64,000 nucleotides of DNA, taken from contig NC_088193.1 in assembly GCF_028769735.1 (NCBI RefSeq), forward strand, positions 7,467,814 to 7,531,813, in the 5' to 3' direction. Source of the stretch: Zonotrichia leucophrys gambelii (lineage: Eukaryota > Chordata > Aves > Passeriformes > Passerellidae). The position numbers were made by a program, and so were the translations under genes. Positions within the stretch are counted from its first letter, which is position 1, and each line of letters begins with the position of its first letter. Positions 36,383 to 48,957 of this stretch are shown piece by piece. Under the pieces are notes generated by a model. It ran no database searches. It was not told the origin of the DNA and worked only from the letters and a program-made list of their open reading frames with translations.

Positions 36383-37686
36383 TTCATTTCTACTGACTTG
36401 TTCAAGCCCTTTCAAGATAGCAGAAAACCCCCACAATTTCAGCTTCATATCTCCTAAAACTTCTCCTTGCACTTGAGAGCTTAAAACCTTCAACTTGTAA
36501 AAAGAACTTGCAGCTGGGCAGTCAGGGTTCAAAAGCACATTTTTCCCCAAGAAATTTTTTCCATGATGTGGAACCCATCTGAGAACAGGATCAGCCTGAC
36601 AAAACTCTGTCAGTGACTTCAGAGCTCCCAGCCATATCCTCAGCTGTAAAATTCTGCTGTGGGTTCACACACATACAAAGCATTAAGAGACACAGGGAAA
36701 AAAATTCCAAAATATCAATTTTAACATGTTCAAAGGTATTATATCTACATATCTGAGAAACTAAAATGAGATCATTTCAGTAAACCACTGCTGGGAAATC
36801 ACTATAGCTTACAGGGCCAAGCAAATGGATTTACCACATTCCCTTTTTATGCAGATTTTTCCACAATTCCTGGAGGTTAGTCTGCATCAGAAACAGGCCT
36901 GATTTCTGTGAATTAAAAACCAACCAATGAACCAACACTAATTAAAAAAGAAGCCCCATGTATTCTATTTTTGGCATCTATTCTTGCAGAAGCCCTACTC
37001 AAGACCTGGGGCAGCACTGGCCAAGTGATGTACAAAGAATGAGAAACAAACACTAAGGACATAAAATCTTTCTTTAAACCCTCATAATGCACTAATCCCT
37101 GCACACATTCATAATTGCATTTAAAAATAGTTTTCTCCTCACTCATGTCCCAGATTTAACAGTGATATATCGAGGTCTCATTAAAAAGCCTTTATTACCT
37201 TCATAAGCCACAGAACCTTCCCTATCTGGCATCAAATGCTGAAAATACTACAGATCTCAGAACCCCTGTGACCTAAGAGCTAAGATTATTCCAGGGGCTT
37301 CGTAGGACAGGCTCTAGCCCTGTGCCATTCTAAAGTATTTATAAGCTTGCATTTCTCCTAAGGGAATTCCAACAGCAAAAGCCTAAAATGATGGGTACCA
37401 ACTGCAGCTGCTGCCTTCTTGTGCACTTGTCAAATTCACGGAGTCTTCTACATTAATTCAGAGACTCCCCTTTTCTAAGCACCCTGATTCCACACCTGAC
37501 CCCAGCTGTCACCTCTTGTTATGGACAGCAAAACTCCCAGACAAGGCGAGATCCCAGCCAGAGGTGCACCAGGGGGACAAAAATCCTTCCATGCGCTTGG
37601 ACAATCATATTCTCATATTCTGAAGGTTTCCAAAGCTCAAGGAATTGAAAAAGTGCAGGAAAAGTGACTTCTTCAGAAGCATGCAG

Positions 37687-38140
37687 AGAATCACAGAAAG
37701 TTGGAAGGGATCTTAAAGCTCATTCAGTGCCAGCCCTGCCATGGCAGGGACACCTTCCCCTGTCCCAGGCTGCTCCAGCCCCATCCAGCCTGGCCTGGGG
37801 CACTGCCAGGGATCCAGGGGCAGCCCCAGCTGCTCTGGGCACCCTGTGCCAGGGCCTGCCCACCCTCACAGGGAACAATTCCCAATTCCCAATATCCCAT
37901 CCAGCCCTGCCCTCTGGCAGTGGGAGCCATTCCCTGTGTCCTGTCCCTCCATCCCTTGTCCCCAGTCCCTCTCCAGCTCTCCTGGAGCCCCTTCAGGCCC
38001 TGGCAGGGGCTCTGAGCTCTCCCTGGAGCCTTCTCCTCTCCAGGTGAGCACCCCCAGCTCTCCCAGCCTGGCTCCAGCCCTGGAGCAGCCCCATGGCTTT
38101 TCTGGACTTGCCCCAGCAGCTCCAGGTCCTTTTTTGAGTG
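37687..38140 (-). mobile_element. CR1 LINE fragment, antisense; partner of 34115-34549
   Basis: This starts at the antisense 3' end (AGAATCACAGAAAGTTGG) and reads CCATGGCAGGGACACCTTCC, GGCACTGCCAGGGATCC, AATTCCCAATTCCCAATATC, CATCCCTTGTCCCCAGTCC and CTCCAGGTGAGCACCCCC. It extends slightly further 5' than the 34.1-kb copy (TTTCTGGACTTGCCCCAGCA). Identity to the inverted copy is very high by eye over some 330 bp. Confidence 0.94.
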
Positions 38141-39008
38141 CATTCCCCTGATCTCCAGTGTCAGGTGAATGCAGCTCACGTGGCACCTCTCTGTAAGCAC
38201 ATTTGCAATGGGTGCATAAATGAAGATTTCTGTGTTTATCTCAGCATCTTAATGCTGCTTCACAACAAAATTCAGACAAGGCAGGACCAGAGGGTCAGTA
38301 AGCACAGCAGCCTGATGGGGGGAGAGCCATGGGCTCAGTGCTTTCAAACAGTGCAACTCCCTGAACTCATGAAGAAGAGAAAGGAGGAACTCAGGAGGTC
38401 AGCAACATGTGGTAAATGTAATATTAAGCACAAGCATCAATTTATGCTAAAGTTAATGCAGGCTGAGGACAGCTGTTTTGTAGGCTCATGTGAGATATAT
38501 TATATAAAGGCTCTTTCACAACTTCATTTCTTGCAACTCAGAAACAGAGCACTCAGCAGGGCCTGACAAGAAAAAGATACCCCTTTCCTTTAAAATAACA
38601 TTACTGTCTTGGAGAAATGTTAGAAAATCCATAAACTGCAATTTTCCTTGGCTCACTCGGGGCTTTGCAGCTCCAGAACTCAGAAGTGTTCTATGAAGAA
38701 AGTCAATATCATCAACTGCACTTTCTGAAGTGGAGCAGAGGCAGAAATCCCAGGATGTGTGAAGGTTACCCAGCAGGTGCAGCACAGTGGGAATTGGGGG
38801 CTGAGACACAAAAAATGTGTCTAATACACCTAAAGTCTAAAAATACAGGGCATGAGTCGGGGGGGAATACAAAATATGGCAATGCTTGAGGAGCTCCAGG
38901 CAGCTGCCTCATTACCCAGCTCCTGGGAACTCTGTCCAGCAGGGCTGCCTCTCCTTCAGCCTGCACCTCACCTACAACACAGAATTGCACCAGAAATACT
39001 GAGGGAGA

Positions 39009-39166
39009 GATGTCCCTGGATCCCTGGCAGGGCCCAAGGCCAGGCTGGAGGGACTTGGAGCAGCCTGGGGCAGTGGAAGCTGTCCTTGCCCATGGCAGGA
39101 GGTGGAACTGGATGAGCTTTAAAGTCTCTTCCAACCCAAACCATTTCCCAATTCTAGGATTCCCCC
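39009..39166 (+). mobile_element. CR1 LINE 3' fragment
   Basis: Sense copy: TCCCTGGATCCCTGGCAGGG, CCCAAGGCCAGGCTGGAGGG, CTTGGAGCAGCCTGGGGCAG, TCTTCCAACCCAAACCATTT and a terminal CAATTCTAGGATTCC. Confidence 0.92.
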
Positions 39167-40797
39167 CAAACAAACCAGGTCTCCAACACAGAATCACTTG
39201 CCCTTCTGCTGAACCACAAACACAAAACGAGCAGTGCTAAAAAGCAGATGAAAGTATAAATAATAAACTAAAGAAGACAAAAGAAGTTGCATCAAACAAA
39301 GGACTGAAGCTACTCAGGTGCTGAAAATGAACCGGCAATGACAGAAACATTAAAAATAAAGAGGTTCTGTCACCTTATATTTACAGTATAGGAGGACATC
39401 AACCTCCACACATTTAGAAAGACCTTCAGTTTATTTCTTATTAAGAAAAAGCTCTGGAAACAAAGCACTTCTATAAATTAATAATAAGCCCTTTGAAAAG
39501 TATTATGGATAAAACGGGGAAGGAAGAGTAGGGACGACTTGTTCATGTAGCTGTGAATGCATAAATTGACTTTTTTTAATAAAAGCATGTTCCAAGGCAA
39601 AGCTCAGGAGACAAGTGCCAGGACTTCCCCAGCTCTCCAGTGTCCCTTGTCTCAGCCTTTACTCACCTGGGAGAAGGTGAATTCATGTGAGGTGACAAAG
39701 CCTGGCGCCTGTCAGGGCTCCAGCCAGGGGAACCAATGAAGGGAACAACTTTTCCAACCCTGCATCCTCCATTCCCTGGGGGCTGGGGCTTCAAGCAGCA
39801 ACAAAACCTAAAATTTGCATCTTCAACAACAACTAACCAAAAATGAGATGTACTGTGGCACTGTGAGACAGCCACATAGCATGCAAAGAGCAGTCTCTGG
39901 GACAAGGTTGAAGCAGAGGCTGCTAAAAATGCAAAGTGAAGGAACAGAGGGAGGGAAGAAACCTCAGGCTTCAAATGATCAGGGAAAAGGCAGAATATTG
40001 AAGATATGCTGGTTAAACAGAGAACTCTGTCAGTGCTGAAAAAGGTCCTGCAAATATTTACATCTGAATATTGCCCCTGACTGCAGGTAAGGAAAGTGGA
40101 AACTTGATTCACTCACCACAGTAAACACAAACAAGACAGATTTTTCTCCCCCCTCTTTACACTGTATTCAGAGGACCCTGAGGTCAAACCAACACCGTGA
40201 GCACAAATCCAGCCACTCTAAACACAGGTTCAGCAGCTTTACTGTCCTTCATCACACCAAGTCACTGTGCAGCAATCCCAGCTGGGAATTTCCCTGTTTA
40301 TCATCCTCTAAATCTCTTCTCCACTGGACCAGTCAGTTTTGGCATTGCTGGCACAGCGCTGTGCAAGAGGGCACGTTCCAAAGTGTGATTTAATTGGGCA
40401 GAGGAGCATGATGCAGGGTAAAATAAACACTGAACAATGTCCATGAGCACAACAGCCTCAAGCAGGTGAACATTCCCTTCACTGCAAGTCAACCAGGAGA
40501 AAAAAACCAACACTAATGAGATGTGCCAGGAAACCTGTGTCCCAGGTGAGGACACTGAATTACAGCCTGACAGCTCTGAGACACAGCTGGAGGTCACAGA
40601 CAGCAGTGAGGTGTCACACAGTGACTCCCACCAGACCCCAGAGTGTGGGAAGCTCTGAGCTGGGAGCAGGTGCTGCTGCCTGAGCAACACTGATGGGAAC
40701 AGACAGTGCTCCAACTGCGGCCAAGGTGGAGAGAAGGCAAAAACAGCCATACACAAGGAAGGAAAAAAAATTACAAGGTGAAAAGTGCAAACAATCA

Positions 40798-41040
40798 CAG
40801 GCTGGGAGAGCTGGGGCTGTTCACCTGGAGAAGAGAAGGCTCCAGGGAGAGCTCAGAGCCCCTGCAGGGCCTGAAGGGGCTCATAAATAGGTGTATGAGA
40901 GACTTTACACAGGCAGAGGGTGACAGGACAAGGGGGAATGGCTTCCCACCGCTGAGGGAAGGGTTAGATGAGATATTGGGAAGGAATTTTTCTCTGTGAG
41001 GGTGCTGAGGCCCTGGCACAGGGCGCCCAAAGAAACTGTG
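40798..41040 (+). mobile_element. CR1 LINE internal fragment lacking the 3' end
   Basis: CAGGCTGGGAGAGCTGGGGC, CTCCAGGGAGAGCTCAGAGC, GATGAGATATTGGGAAGG and GAGGCCCTGGCACAGGGCGC are CR1 body in sense orientation. The copy stops before the canonical 3' end (CAAAGAAACTGTGGCTTC), so it is truncated at both ends, unlike the usual 5'-only truncation. Confidence 0.9.
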
Positions 41041-41591
41041 GCTTCAAAAACCCCCATGAATATTAAGGCAATCCAGTTGTCTCTGGCCCACTGCCCACCT
41101 GAGTGCCCTCTCTGAGATTAAAAGAGCACCTTTGTGTGTGCTTTTCTGCAGCTCTGGTCCCTCTGATGGCACGTTTGCTCTCAGGCTGAGGTTTTATTTA
41201 TGTAGACTTAGCCAGCATTTTGCTAAAATCTCATTCCTTCACAATGCTGCATGCTTCAAAGAGCACATTTTTACAAGAAGTTCCCTTCATGCTCAGAAGT
41301 CTTGCTGAAAAAGAGGTTAATGCAGACTGAAAATCATTGTGACATTATGGACCTTTTAATTGGTTACAAGACCTGCTTTGGGGCACGTATTAATAGGGCA
41401 GAAGCATTGTGAAAGCTCCTTCCCTCTCCTTGACAAACTGCCAGAGGAAGGAAAGCATTTTGGCCTTGTTCAAAGTATTGTCCAATCCATTTAAAAAGCT
41501 GAAACTCAGGGAGTACAAATGGACTAGAGGAGCAGAGTGCTCAGAATGGGAGATGATGGGAAGAGAAGGGGCAGCCCAGGTGTTTCTTTAC

Positions 41592-41700
41592 CATGGCACT
41601 GAGCGTCTCCTCCCAGTCCGGCCGCTCCCTGGGGTGGATGCTCCTCTGCAGCTCTGGGACAAAGTCATCTTCTTCTGCGTGGACAGAGGACTTCATCATT
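41592..41700 (-). CDS. ARHGAP32: ARHGAP32 coding exon (N-terminal region, about human residues 40-75)
   Basis: This internal exon of 109 bp encodes part of the N-terminal extension of ARHGAP32, a GTPase-activating protein for Rho-family GTPases that is enriched at neuronal synapses. Read on the minus strand, the intron ends TTTGCAG at 41701, one base completes a split codon, then 36 codons follow, beginning MMKSSVHAEEDDFVPEL and including HPRERPDWEETLSAM. The exon ends on a complete ATG codon, followed by the donor GTAAAG at 41591-41586. From memory this matches human ARHGAP32 with a few conservative changes (S to A in the acidic stretch, HRNV to QRSI). The segment precedes the PX domain and has no catalytic residue; it is acidic, then proline/charge-rich, so probably disordered. 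The phase-0 end joins directly to the exon at 24834-24925. The paralogue ARHGAP33 is less likely because the match is near-continuous. Confidence 0.95.
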
Positions 41701-43295
41701 CTGCAAAGGACACAAGGTGCATATTGATACAATTAACTGGAAGTTGATATAATTGTCACTGACAATTCCAGGGTAATCTCACACCCAGACTGTTACAGTG
41801 CTCAGTTTTATGACAACATGAAATGATTTTACACGTCCAGAAATCCCACAGACTCCTGAGTTTCTCCCACTTCCTCATTATACAAGCAGGACAAGAGTGT
41901 AAATTTGGTGGAGAGAAATCTGCACTTCCTAACCAATCAGTAGATAATTTTGTTTAATCACTGCACAATTTGCAAGTCTCACAACACAGCAAAATGCAGA
42001 GGAGTGATTTTCAGTCCACTTCAGAAAAATGGCTCCCATTGCCCAGGCAAACAGCAAGAGAAACACACATTTGTAAGGAGAATTACACACTTTTGATTCC
42101 TCCTCTTTTTGCCTGAAATGGGAATAACAGCTTCCAAATCTTAGTTTGACTCCACATCCCAAGGCCTGATCCATCAGCTCTCATCTCTTCCTGATTCTAC
42201 CTGAAGAGTGAGCACTGCAAATCAGCCTGATGTGACCAGGCCCAGCTTTTCTTCATAAAAGGAGCCATCTTCCAAATATCCTGTGAAGGTTATTCCAAGC
42301 CTGCACAGAGATCACAGGCTCAAAATGAAAACTGAGAAAGAATTCATAAAAGCCCCTCAGCGCCTCCACATGACAGCACTCTGTAGAAAGGTATTTTTTT
42401 TTCACTTTCTGTTTGTGTAAATGTGTCTTTGCAGAGATTATAGCATAGACTTGAAGTACCAAAGGCCTGTTCAAAGTCTGGTATCACCCATTCTAGTTTC
42501 ATTAAACATGATATTCAGCCAGGCTTTTATTCCCTTAATAGATCACCACTTATGTATTTAGGATAAGCATTTTGATAATCAGCAGTGCAAAGGCATGGGC
42601 AAGAAGGGCTGGTTTCTAACCCTGCTGATTTATGCACCACTTGACTGAAACACGCCTGGTGAAAGGCAGTTAATAAAACTCCTTTGCTTCAGATCCAAGA
42701 TGTGAAGTTCTGAAACCCCAACATGCTGCTTGACACTGGGCCAAATCATTTAACTCTGCTTTGTTCTCTCCAAGAGGGTTAAGGATGAAGTAATTAACAC
42801 TGCTGTTAATGGCACGGCTGGGTTAGGAATTACAGCCCACATCATTTCATCCCCAGCTTTGTGATCATATTTCTGCTCCAATAAAAAACACATCCCAGAG
42901 AAAATGAGCCTCAAAAGCAAAAGTCAGAATGCCCCAGGGAAGTGCTGCTCACTGTGGGGTCTCTGTCATTCCCACCCCAGCATCACCTGCTGTCCTCAGG
43001 AGGGAGGAAATGCACCTGCCTGGGGACAGCTGCAGAGAGCTGAAAAACATCTGCAGGAAAAAGCCATGATTTGGAGTACAGAGGTGCAATGTCAGCTCAG
43101 AAAGGAGACTCTCACCTTTGCAATAGATGCTTAAAGGAATTTGGGCGTTGAAAGACTAAAAATTTGCCTCCTCAATTTTCCTTTGCATATCAGAAGAAAG
43201 AGACCTGGCCTCACAGCCCCAGCTCCACCACAGGAGAGGTTTCCTACTTACTTTGAAGCAGAGGAAACTAAGTTGTGCAACTCAGAAACAAGACA

Positions 43296-43349
43296 TAAAA
43301 AAACAACAACAAAAAAAAACCCATACCAAAAAAACCCCCACAAAACCTC
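43296..43349 (+). repeat. A-rich low-complexity tract
   Basis: An imperfect run of A with CAA, CC and CCCC interruptions. It may be the decayed tail of a retroposed sequence, but no body is recognised. Confidence 0.7.
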
Positions 43350-44041
43350 AACTTTTTAAATCAATGTCATGATTTTGAAAAAGGCTCAATACAGTTTTCC
43401 TGAAGATTTCTACATGTTGGGGTTTGACCACATTGCACCTGAATAAAAAGATTCTAAACAAATTATCCACAGCAAGGTCAGCCTGACTCTCTGAGGTGAC
43501 AGAATGGAAGGATGGGTGATGAGATCAAGACCCACCTTCTCCAGCAGTTAAAGCAATCAAAGTGCTTCCTCATTTAAAGACTTGAAAATAATGGGATTGC
43601 ATTTACATCTTTATCAGCACTTGGGAGTACAGATGGATTCACTACCCAGCTTCTCAGGGATAGAGAGGATCTTCTGGCAGATCCTGACAGATTTCTGCTC
43701 TGAAATTGGTGGCTGCAGTGGTGAGACTGAGTGCAGAGGATGCTATATCCTATTCTAAATTATCATGTTCAGGGTCTGTACCCTCACACTGGATCAGCGT
43801 GGATGTCACAGCACTCAGCTCTTTTTACCACACTCCAATCTATCTACTCACATCATTTCTTTAATCACTGTCTATAAAACTTCCATGATAAACTCTTCAC
43901 AAACCCTTCCCACTGAGATCCCAAAATGCAATCCCATTATTCATCCTGTGAAGGTGTTCTGGACTTTTACTGCAAATTGGAAAAGCTCCACATGCAAAAT
44001 TGAGCCTTTAAAACCGTCAATTCTTTGAGCTTTTGCCAGAC

Positions 44042-44080
44042 TTCTACTGCTGAGGGAAATATTCTACTGCTGAGGGAAAT
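44042..44080. repeat. Short tandem duplication, two 19-bp copies separated by one base
   Basis: TTCTACTGCTGAGGGAAAT occurs at 44042-44060 and again at 44062-44080. Confidence 0.95.
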
Positions 44081-47000
44081 TCAAACTTGGTCACAACATC
44101 ACAGAAATACTGGAAATTATACTGAAGATTTTCTCTCTGACACAATTATCAGCACTTGATAACCATCTGTGCACCCTTGTTAATTTTTAATAGCCACTAT
44201 TTAATTCCATGCCATCTGAGACAGAGAGCAAGGAAGGCTGAAGATGCTGCAGGTAATATTAGTCCCTTATGGATTAAGTTTGGGTGCTTTTTTCTGCCCA
44301 TCAGTGGCCTGGATGAAGGAAAATAACTTTGTGAACTTGCAGCAATGAAACAGGGAGAGGAGTGGGGGCAGAAAGGGGGCAGAGCAGGAAGAAAAGAGCT
44401 TCTGAACACACTCTCCTTTTTACAATGTTTCCTCTGGGCATGTAAAACCTCAGAGCAACAGCTGGGGAACGAAGGAGCTTTCCAAGCAGCTGGCCTAGGG
44501 AAAACTCTGGCCTCACCCCAAGACAAGCCTGGAATATTATCTCTAGGTATAATCACGTTCATACATTTTATATGCATGTGCATTATGTATATTTGACATC
44601 ATTTTAATTTATATAATAAATAAATAACACAACATACATATGTCTGATTCACCACACATGTCAAGCTGAAACAAGACAAATCATCTTTTTTCTGCCATGA
44701 ATTCTTTTCCACAGGAGAGGAAAATACCTCAAATCCCAGGAGCACTTACACAAAACACTGACACATGGGTCTTGTAAACACTAAAGGCCAAACCAACTAC
44801 AGAGCTGCTCTACAACAGCTCCATTTGGGTATAGATATTTGAGGCAGATGTAAATAAGTGAGAAGTCACTACAAAATTTAATCCTGGCCATTAGAATAGA
44901 AATAGAATTTTATTTAAAATGCCACTTCCTCAGCTTCTCAGCAGCTCTGTCCTTGCAATGAAACGTGACACTGTTATATTAATAAAAGTTCTGGTGTACA
45001 GAGGCCATTAAGCAATTCCCTGCAGATGAATGAACCCTTCTTCATCAAATTGAGGACCAAATGTACTGGAATAAATGTTTACAGGACATTTCACAAAAGA
45101 CCCTGCCCACTTTCACACCCACTCTTTGAAGTTCTCTGGTAGGTCAAGTTGATTAATTTAGTTAGAACTTACATATTTGTACAGGACACAACTGTATCAA
45201 AAAAACATCTCATGTCCTTTTCCTCCTCAAATCCAGTTAGCTGCTCCCCTCATTTATGGTATTTCTGTGCCATATCAGGAATTAAAACCCTCTGGTGCCT
45301 TATCCAAGCATCAAGTTCTGCCTGCTCACACTGAGTTGTATCACGGGCCAGGAAACACCTACAGGAGATCTGTAGGGTGATTTGCATTAAGTGAACTTTA
45401 TCTCAAGTAAATGTAAACTTCATATTAAATAGATGAATATTCAGCTTAACGTCCCTAAACTCTACAGTTACTGCTTGCCTTTAATACTGTAAATTTTAAA
45501 TACACCTTTCACTAAATGAGAACCTCCCCTTTGGCTTTGAGGGAGTCCCACATCCACAAATCCAACATATTTTCACATTTCTGTTTGCATAAGAAGGGAA
45601 GAATCAGAAAAAGGGGGTTTGTGGAAACAGCTTCTTAAGTTAAACAAAACCAGAACTTTTAAAACATTGTGGGAGTGTCTGTTCCCATCACTCAGGTTCT
45701 CTGGCACAGCCCCAGGGCCACAGCAGGGAAGAACACAATTGTCATGGCCTGGGTGCCATGTGCCACCCCAGCTCATGCAGGACACAGGATGGAGACAAAT
45801 TCCTTCCCCAGGTGCTGATGGTGCGAGAGCCCTGCCAGATCCCCATTCCTCAGCTGGACAGGCAATGGGCTCCTCAGATTAATGCCAAATGTGATTTGGA
45901 GTTGTTCTCCTCCTTGGGGACATCTCCTGGCTGCTCCCCCACCAGTGACTTTTCTTCCTGACCTCCAGCTGAGAGGTGGGAGCCATTGAGAACTGATTTA
46001 TTAGTTTATTTATGACTTCTATCACACTGTTGTTGTGCCCGAAGATTGCTCCCCCGATGGAAAAGCACAGCTCTGCCCGACCAAACCAACAATTCCAGAG
46101 GATTTAGAGCTCTACACAAAGTGATGCTTCCCAAGATATAAATTTTACCTCAAAGGCTACAATTTAATTAAGGCCTGTGCTGACACTAACCACGACTGAA
46201 AACCAAAAAGCTTCAAACCATATCTGATAAAATCTCTCACATTTGTTTTGTTCAAATAATTTGCACAAAAGGCAAAAAGAACCCATCCTAGCCTGGCTGG
46301 AGCATCCCTGTCCTTTGAATGTAACAAGTAGAGTTTTAATCCCATTATTCTCAATAACAGTTTGGAAACATAATCCAGCAGTGAATCAACAAAGAAATAC
46401 CTTGAAAACTCTGCTTCAGCAGGTTTAAAATAAGTCAATCAAGATGTAAAGTGCTGTGGGTGCCACACTACAATATATGACACCAGAATTAAGTCAACTT
46501 TTCACATCTCATGAGCTGCCTACTGCCACCAGGAAAGGAAAAAAAATTATTAAACAAGAACTGAGATTTTACCCAAAGTTTATAAACACTTGGGCAAGAC
46601 AGTGGAATCGTGTGACAAACCCTGATCTATCTTCACTTCTGACCTCAGACTTCTACCACAAGCACACACAAAAATCAGGAAATTACATTAGGAAGATGGC
46701 GAAAACACCAAAATGCACATAGCCCTCAGCCAATATTCCAAGTAAACTCTTTGTCCATGAAACTAAAACTAATACAGTGGAAAGGAAGAAAATAATCACA
46801 CAACATGGAAAGCAGAGATAGCTCTGCTCTCAGATGAGCCCCAGGGAAAACAAAAGAAGAGATGGGAACTGCAGGCTGACAGCGCTGATCTGATGAGGAT
46901 TTAATTTCACATGTTTCAAATCAGCTTTGTCAACACCTCCCTGATTACATTATGTCCATCTGTATTATATAAAACAAGATTTCTGAAGTCTGACTCCAGG

Positions 47001-48359
47001 ATCACACGACACGAAGCTGGAAAAGCCTGGCAAGGGCAGCTCCAAGCCCACCTGATAAATAATGCTAAATGGATTGTGTTCAATCCTCGGCCACAGAGTG
47101 AGGACCTGGCACAACCAAAGGGTTGCTGTGATTGACTGGACAATGCTGAAAGCAGTAATTGCTACTTTTGATGGAAGTTCATCATAGGAGAGCCAAAATC
47201 CAATTAGCTGGGAAGGCACTGCACAAGGAAAATCAGGAGTGTAACAGTATATTACAATAAGAGGATATCTAAAAATCACTGGAATGAAATATCATTCAAT
47301 TATCAGCACAGAGCAAACTGGATTTCTCCGCACTCTGGGTGCTCCAGGGCTCTCATGATGCATTTATTTATGGCCTGGTTCTGAGCTGAGCTCAGTGGGT
47401 TTCAGCCTGGGGGATGTGGATATGTGAGGGTCTCAGAACTGCAACTGTGGGTGGTGGGAGTCAAAAACTTAAACCAAGCTCACTGTGCTGTGCAGCGCTT
47501 TGGTTCATGTGCCCTCCTCGTGGAATGCAGGCTTCCCTGGCAGATCTATCCATGTCCCAAATAAAGGAGGCTGGGAAACTCTAAACCATGGGAATAGGGG
47601 TCTGGGCAGGATCAGCACTGTTGCAATGAAATCCCATTTTACTGGTTGTGACAGCTTTCAAAATTACCCATGTTAGTTACAGCCACAAAGGCAGTTTTAA
47701 AATACTTTAAATACCAAATGTTCCGTTTTTCCCAACATTCAAATTCTAAATTCATGGCACACCTATGCCCAGGGAGTGTGACATCCCCAATGCAATAGGG
47801 TGGTGTGGAAGGGCTCGTGGCCTCCCCAATACCAATTACTGAAATTCAGCTACAGAAGGCAATTGGTCACCACAAACCACCTCACACTAACTTGGAGTTC
47901 TGGCGTTTCTATTCCCACAAAGATTTTTTTTTTTAAGAAAAGAATCACTTCCTATTTGATGTGCATCTCCACCTGTTAAATGAGATTCTCAGCTGGCTGA
48001 AATCTTTTTCTCTAAGGAAGGAAAAGAATGTGGGGGGTTTGGGTTTGTTTTTTTTTTTTCCATTATTTCTCTTCTTAGATGAAGAATATATGAAGTTAGA
48101 TAAACTTTTCAAAAATTAAATATAGAAGGTTTTAAATAAAGATTTTTTTGCAATCAGCACTATTACTTGATTAATTTTTAAAACACCAGAGTGGACATGA
48201 CAGCCCTTCCACCGTGTATGTTCCTCTGCACAGGGAGGCAGGCAAGGCCAGTGGCACTGCAGAAATTAATTAATATATTGGTTTCCTGCCCTGCTCCAGC
48301 TCTCTGGACTTGCTTAAATATAAGCTCCAATACAGTCAGACAATTATCTTTGCTCAAGG

Positions 48360-48490
48360 GCTTTACTGTGGTTTCAGGCTTCCAAAGAGACTTTTTATTT
48401 ATTCATTTGCAAGAGCGTTTAAAGCACATTTTCAGAGCCCGCAAAGAAAAGTTGCACAAACGAGACCAGATTACCTGGAATTTAGAACCT
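48360..48490. promoter_or_regulatory. Candidate conserved non-coding element
   Basis: Single-copy-looking sequence with retained CpG (GAGCGTTTAAAGC, AGCCCGCAAAG, ACAAACGAGACCAG) in CpG-poor intron, plus TTTATTTATTCATTTGC. There are no coding exon features (no ARHGAP32 similarity) and no repeat match. It is offered only as a candidate. Confidence 0.2.
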
Positions 48491-48774
48491 GTGGGCAAAG
48501 GGGCAAGCCTGGGCATGGCAGTTCCCCTTTTAGCAAAAAAAGGCATCTCCAGGTACCACAGGCAGCCTCTCTCACCTTGGGAATCAGCTTTCTATTCCCA
48601 ATTGACTTCTTATTGTCACCAACACTGAGCATCTCCCAACCCCTCCTAACCCTCACTGCATAAGCAAAGCCCTCAAGCCCAGGGGGGAACGTGGCTTTAA
48701 ACTGAAAAGGGATAAATTTAGAAAAAAGATAAATTTAGATATTTGGAAGTAGTTCTTTTCTTTGAGGTTTACAC

Positions 48775-48957
48775 TGGCCCAGGGTGCCCAGAGCAGCTGT
48801 GGCTGCCCCTGGATCCCTGGCAGTGCCCAAGGCCAGGCTGGGCATGGCCTGGAGCAGCCTGGGACAGTGGGAGGTGTCCCTGCCATGGCAGGGGTGGGAT
48901 GAGATGGGCTTTGAGCTCCCTTCCCACTCAAACCAGCCCAGGATTTTGTGATTCCAG
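48775..48957 (+). mobile_element. CR1 LINE 3' fragment
   Basis: CCCAGGGTGCCCAGAGCAGC, CCTGGATCCCTGGCAGTGCC, AGGTGTCCCTGCCATGGC and a terminal CAGGATTTTGTGATTCC give a sense CR1 3' end of about 180 bp. Confidence 0.93.

Larger units (their letters stand above)
24926..41591 (-). other. ARHGAP32: ARHGAP32 intron between the 41.6-kb and 24.9-kb exons (16,666 bp)
   Basis: This is a complete phase-0 intron from donor GTAAAG (41591) to acceptor CCTGCAG (24926). It carries most of the transposable elements of the window: a solo LTR, a split CR1, and CR1 fragments at 29.3, 31.7, 34.1, 36.3, 37.7, 39.0 and 40.8 kb. The stretches 27660-29300, 29800-31690, 31850-34110, 34560-36250, 36390-37680 and 39170-40790 contain no gene I can support. 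Two of them (28890-29110 and 35560-35740) look composition-wise like conserved non-coding sequence. Confidence 0.9.

Noticed and set aside
39662..39710. Strong minus-strand donor CAG/GTGAGTA near 39674
   Set aside because: There is no matching coding exon and no similarity to ARHGAP32; the exons on either side already join in phase without it.
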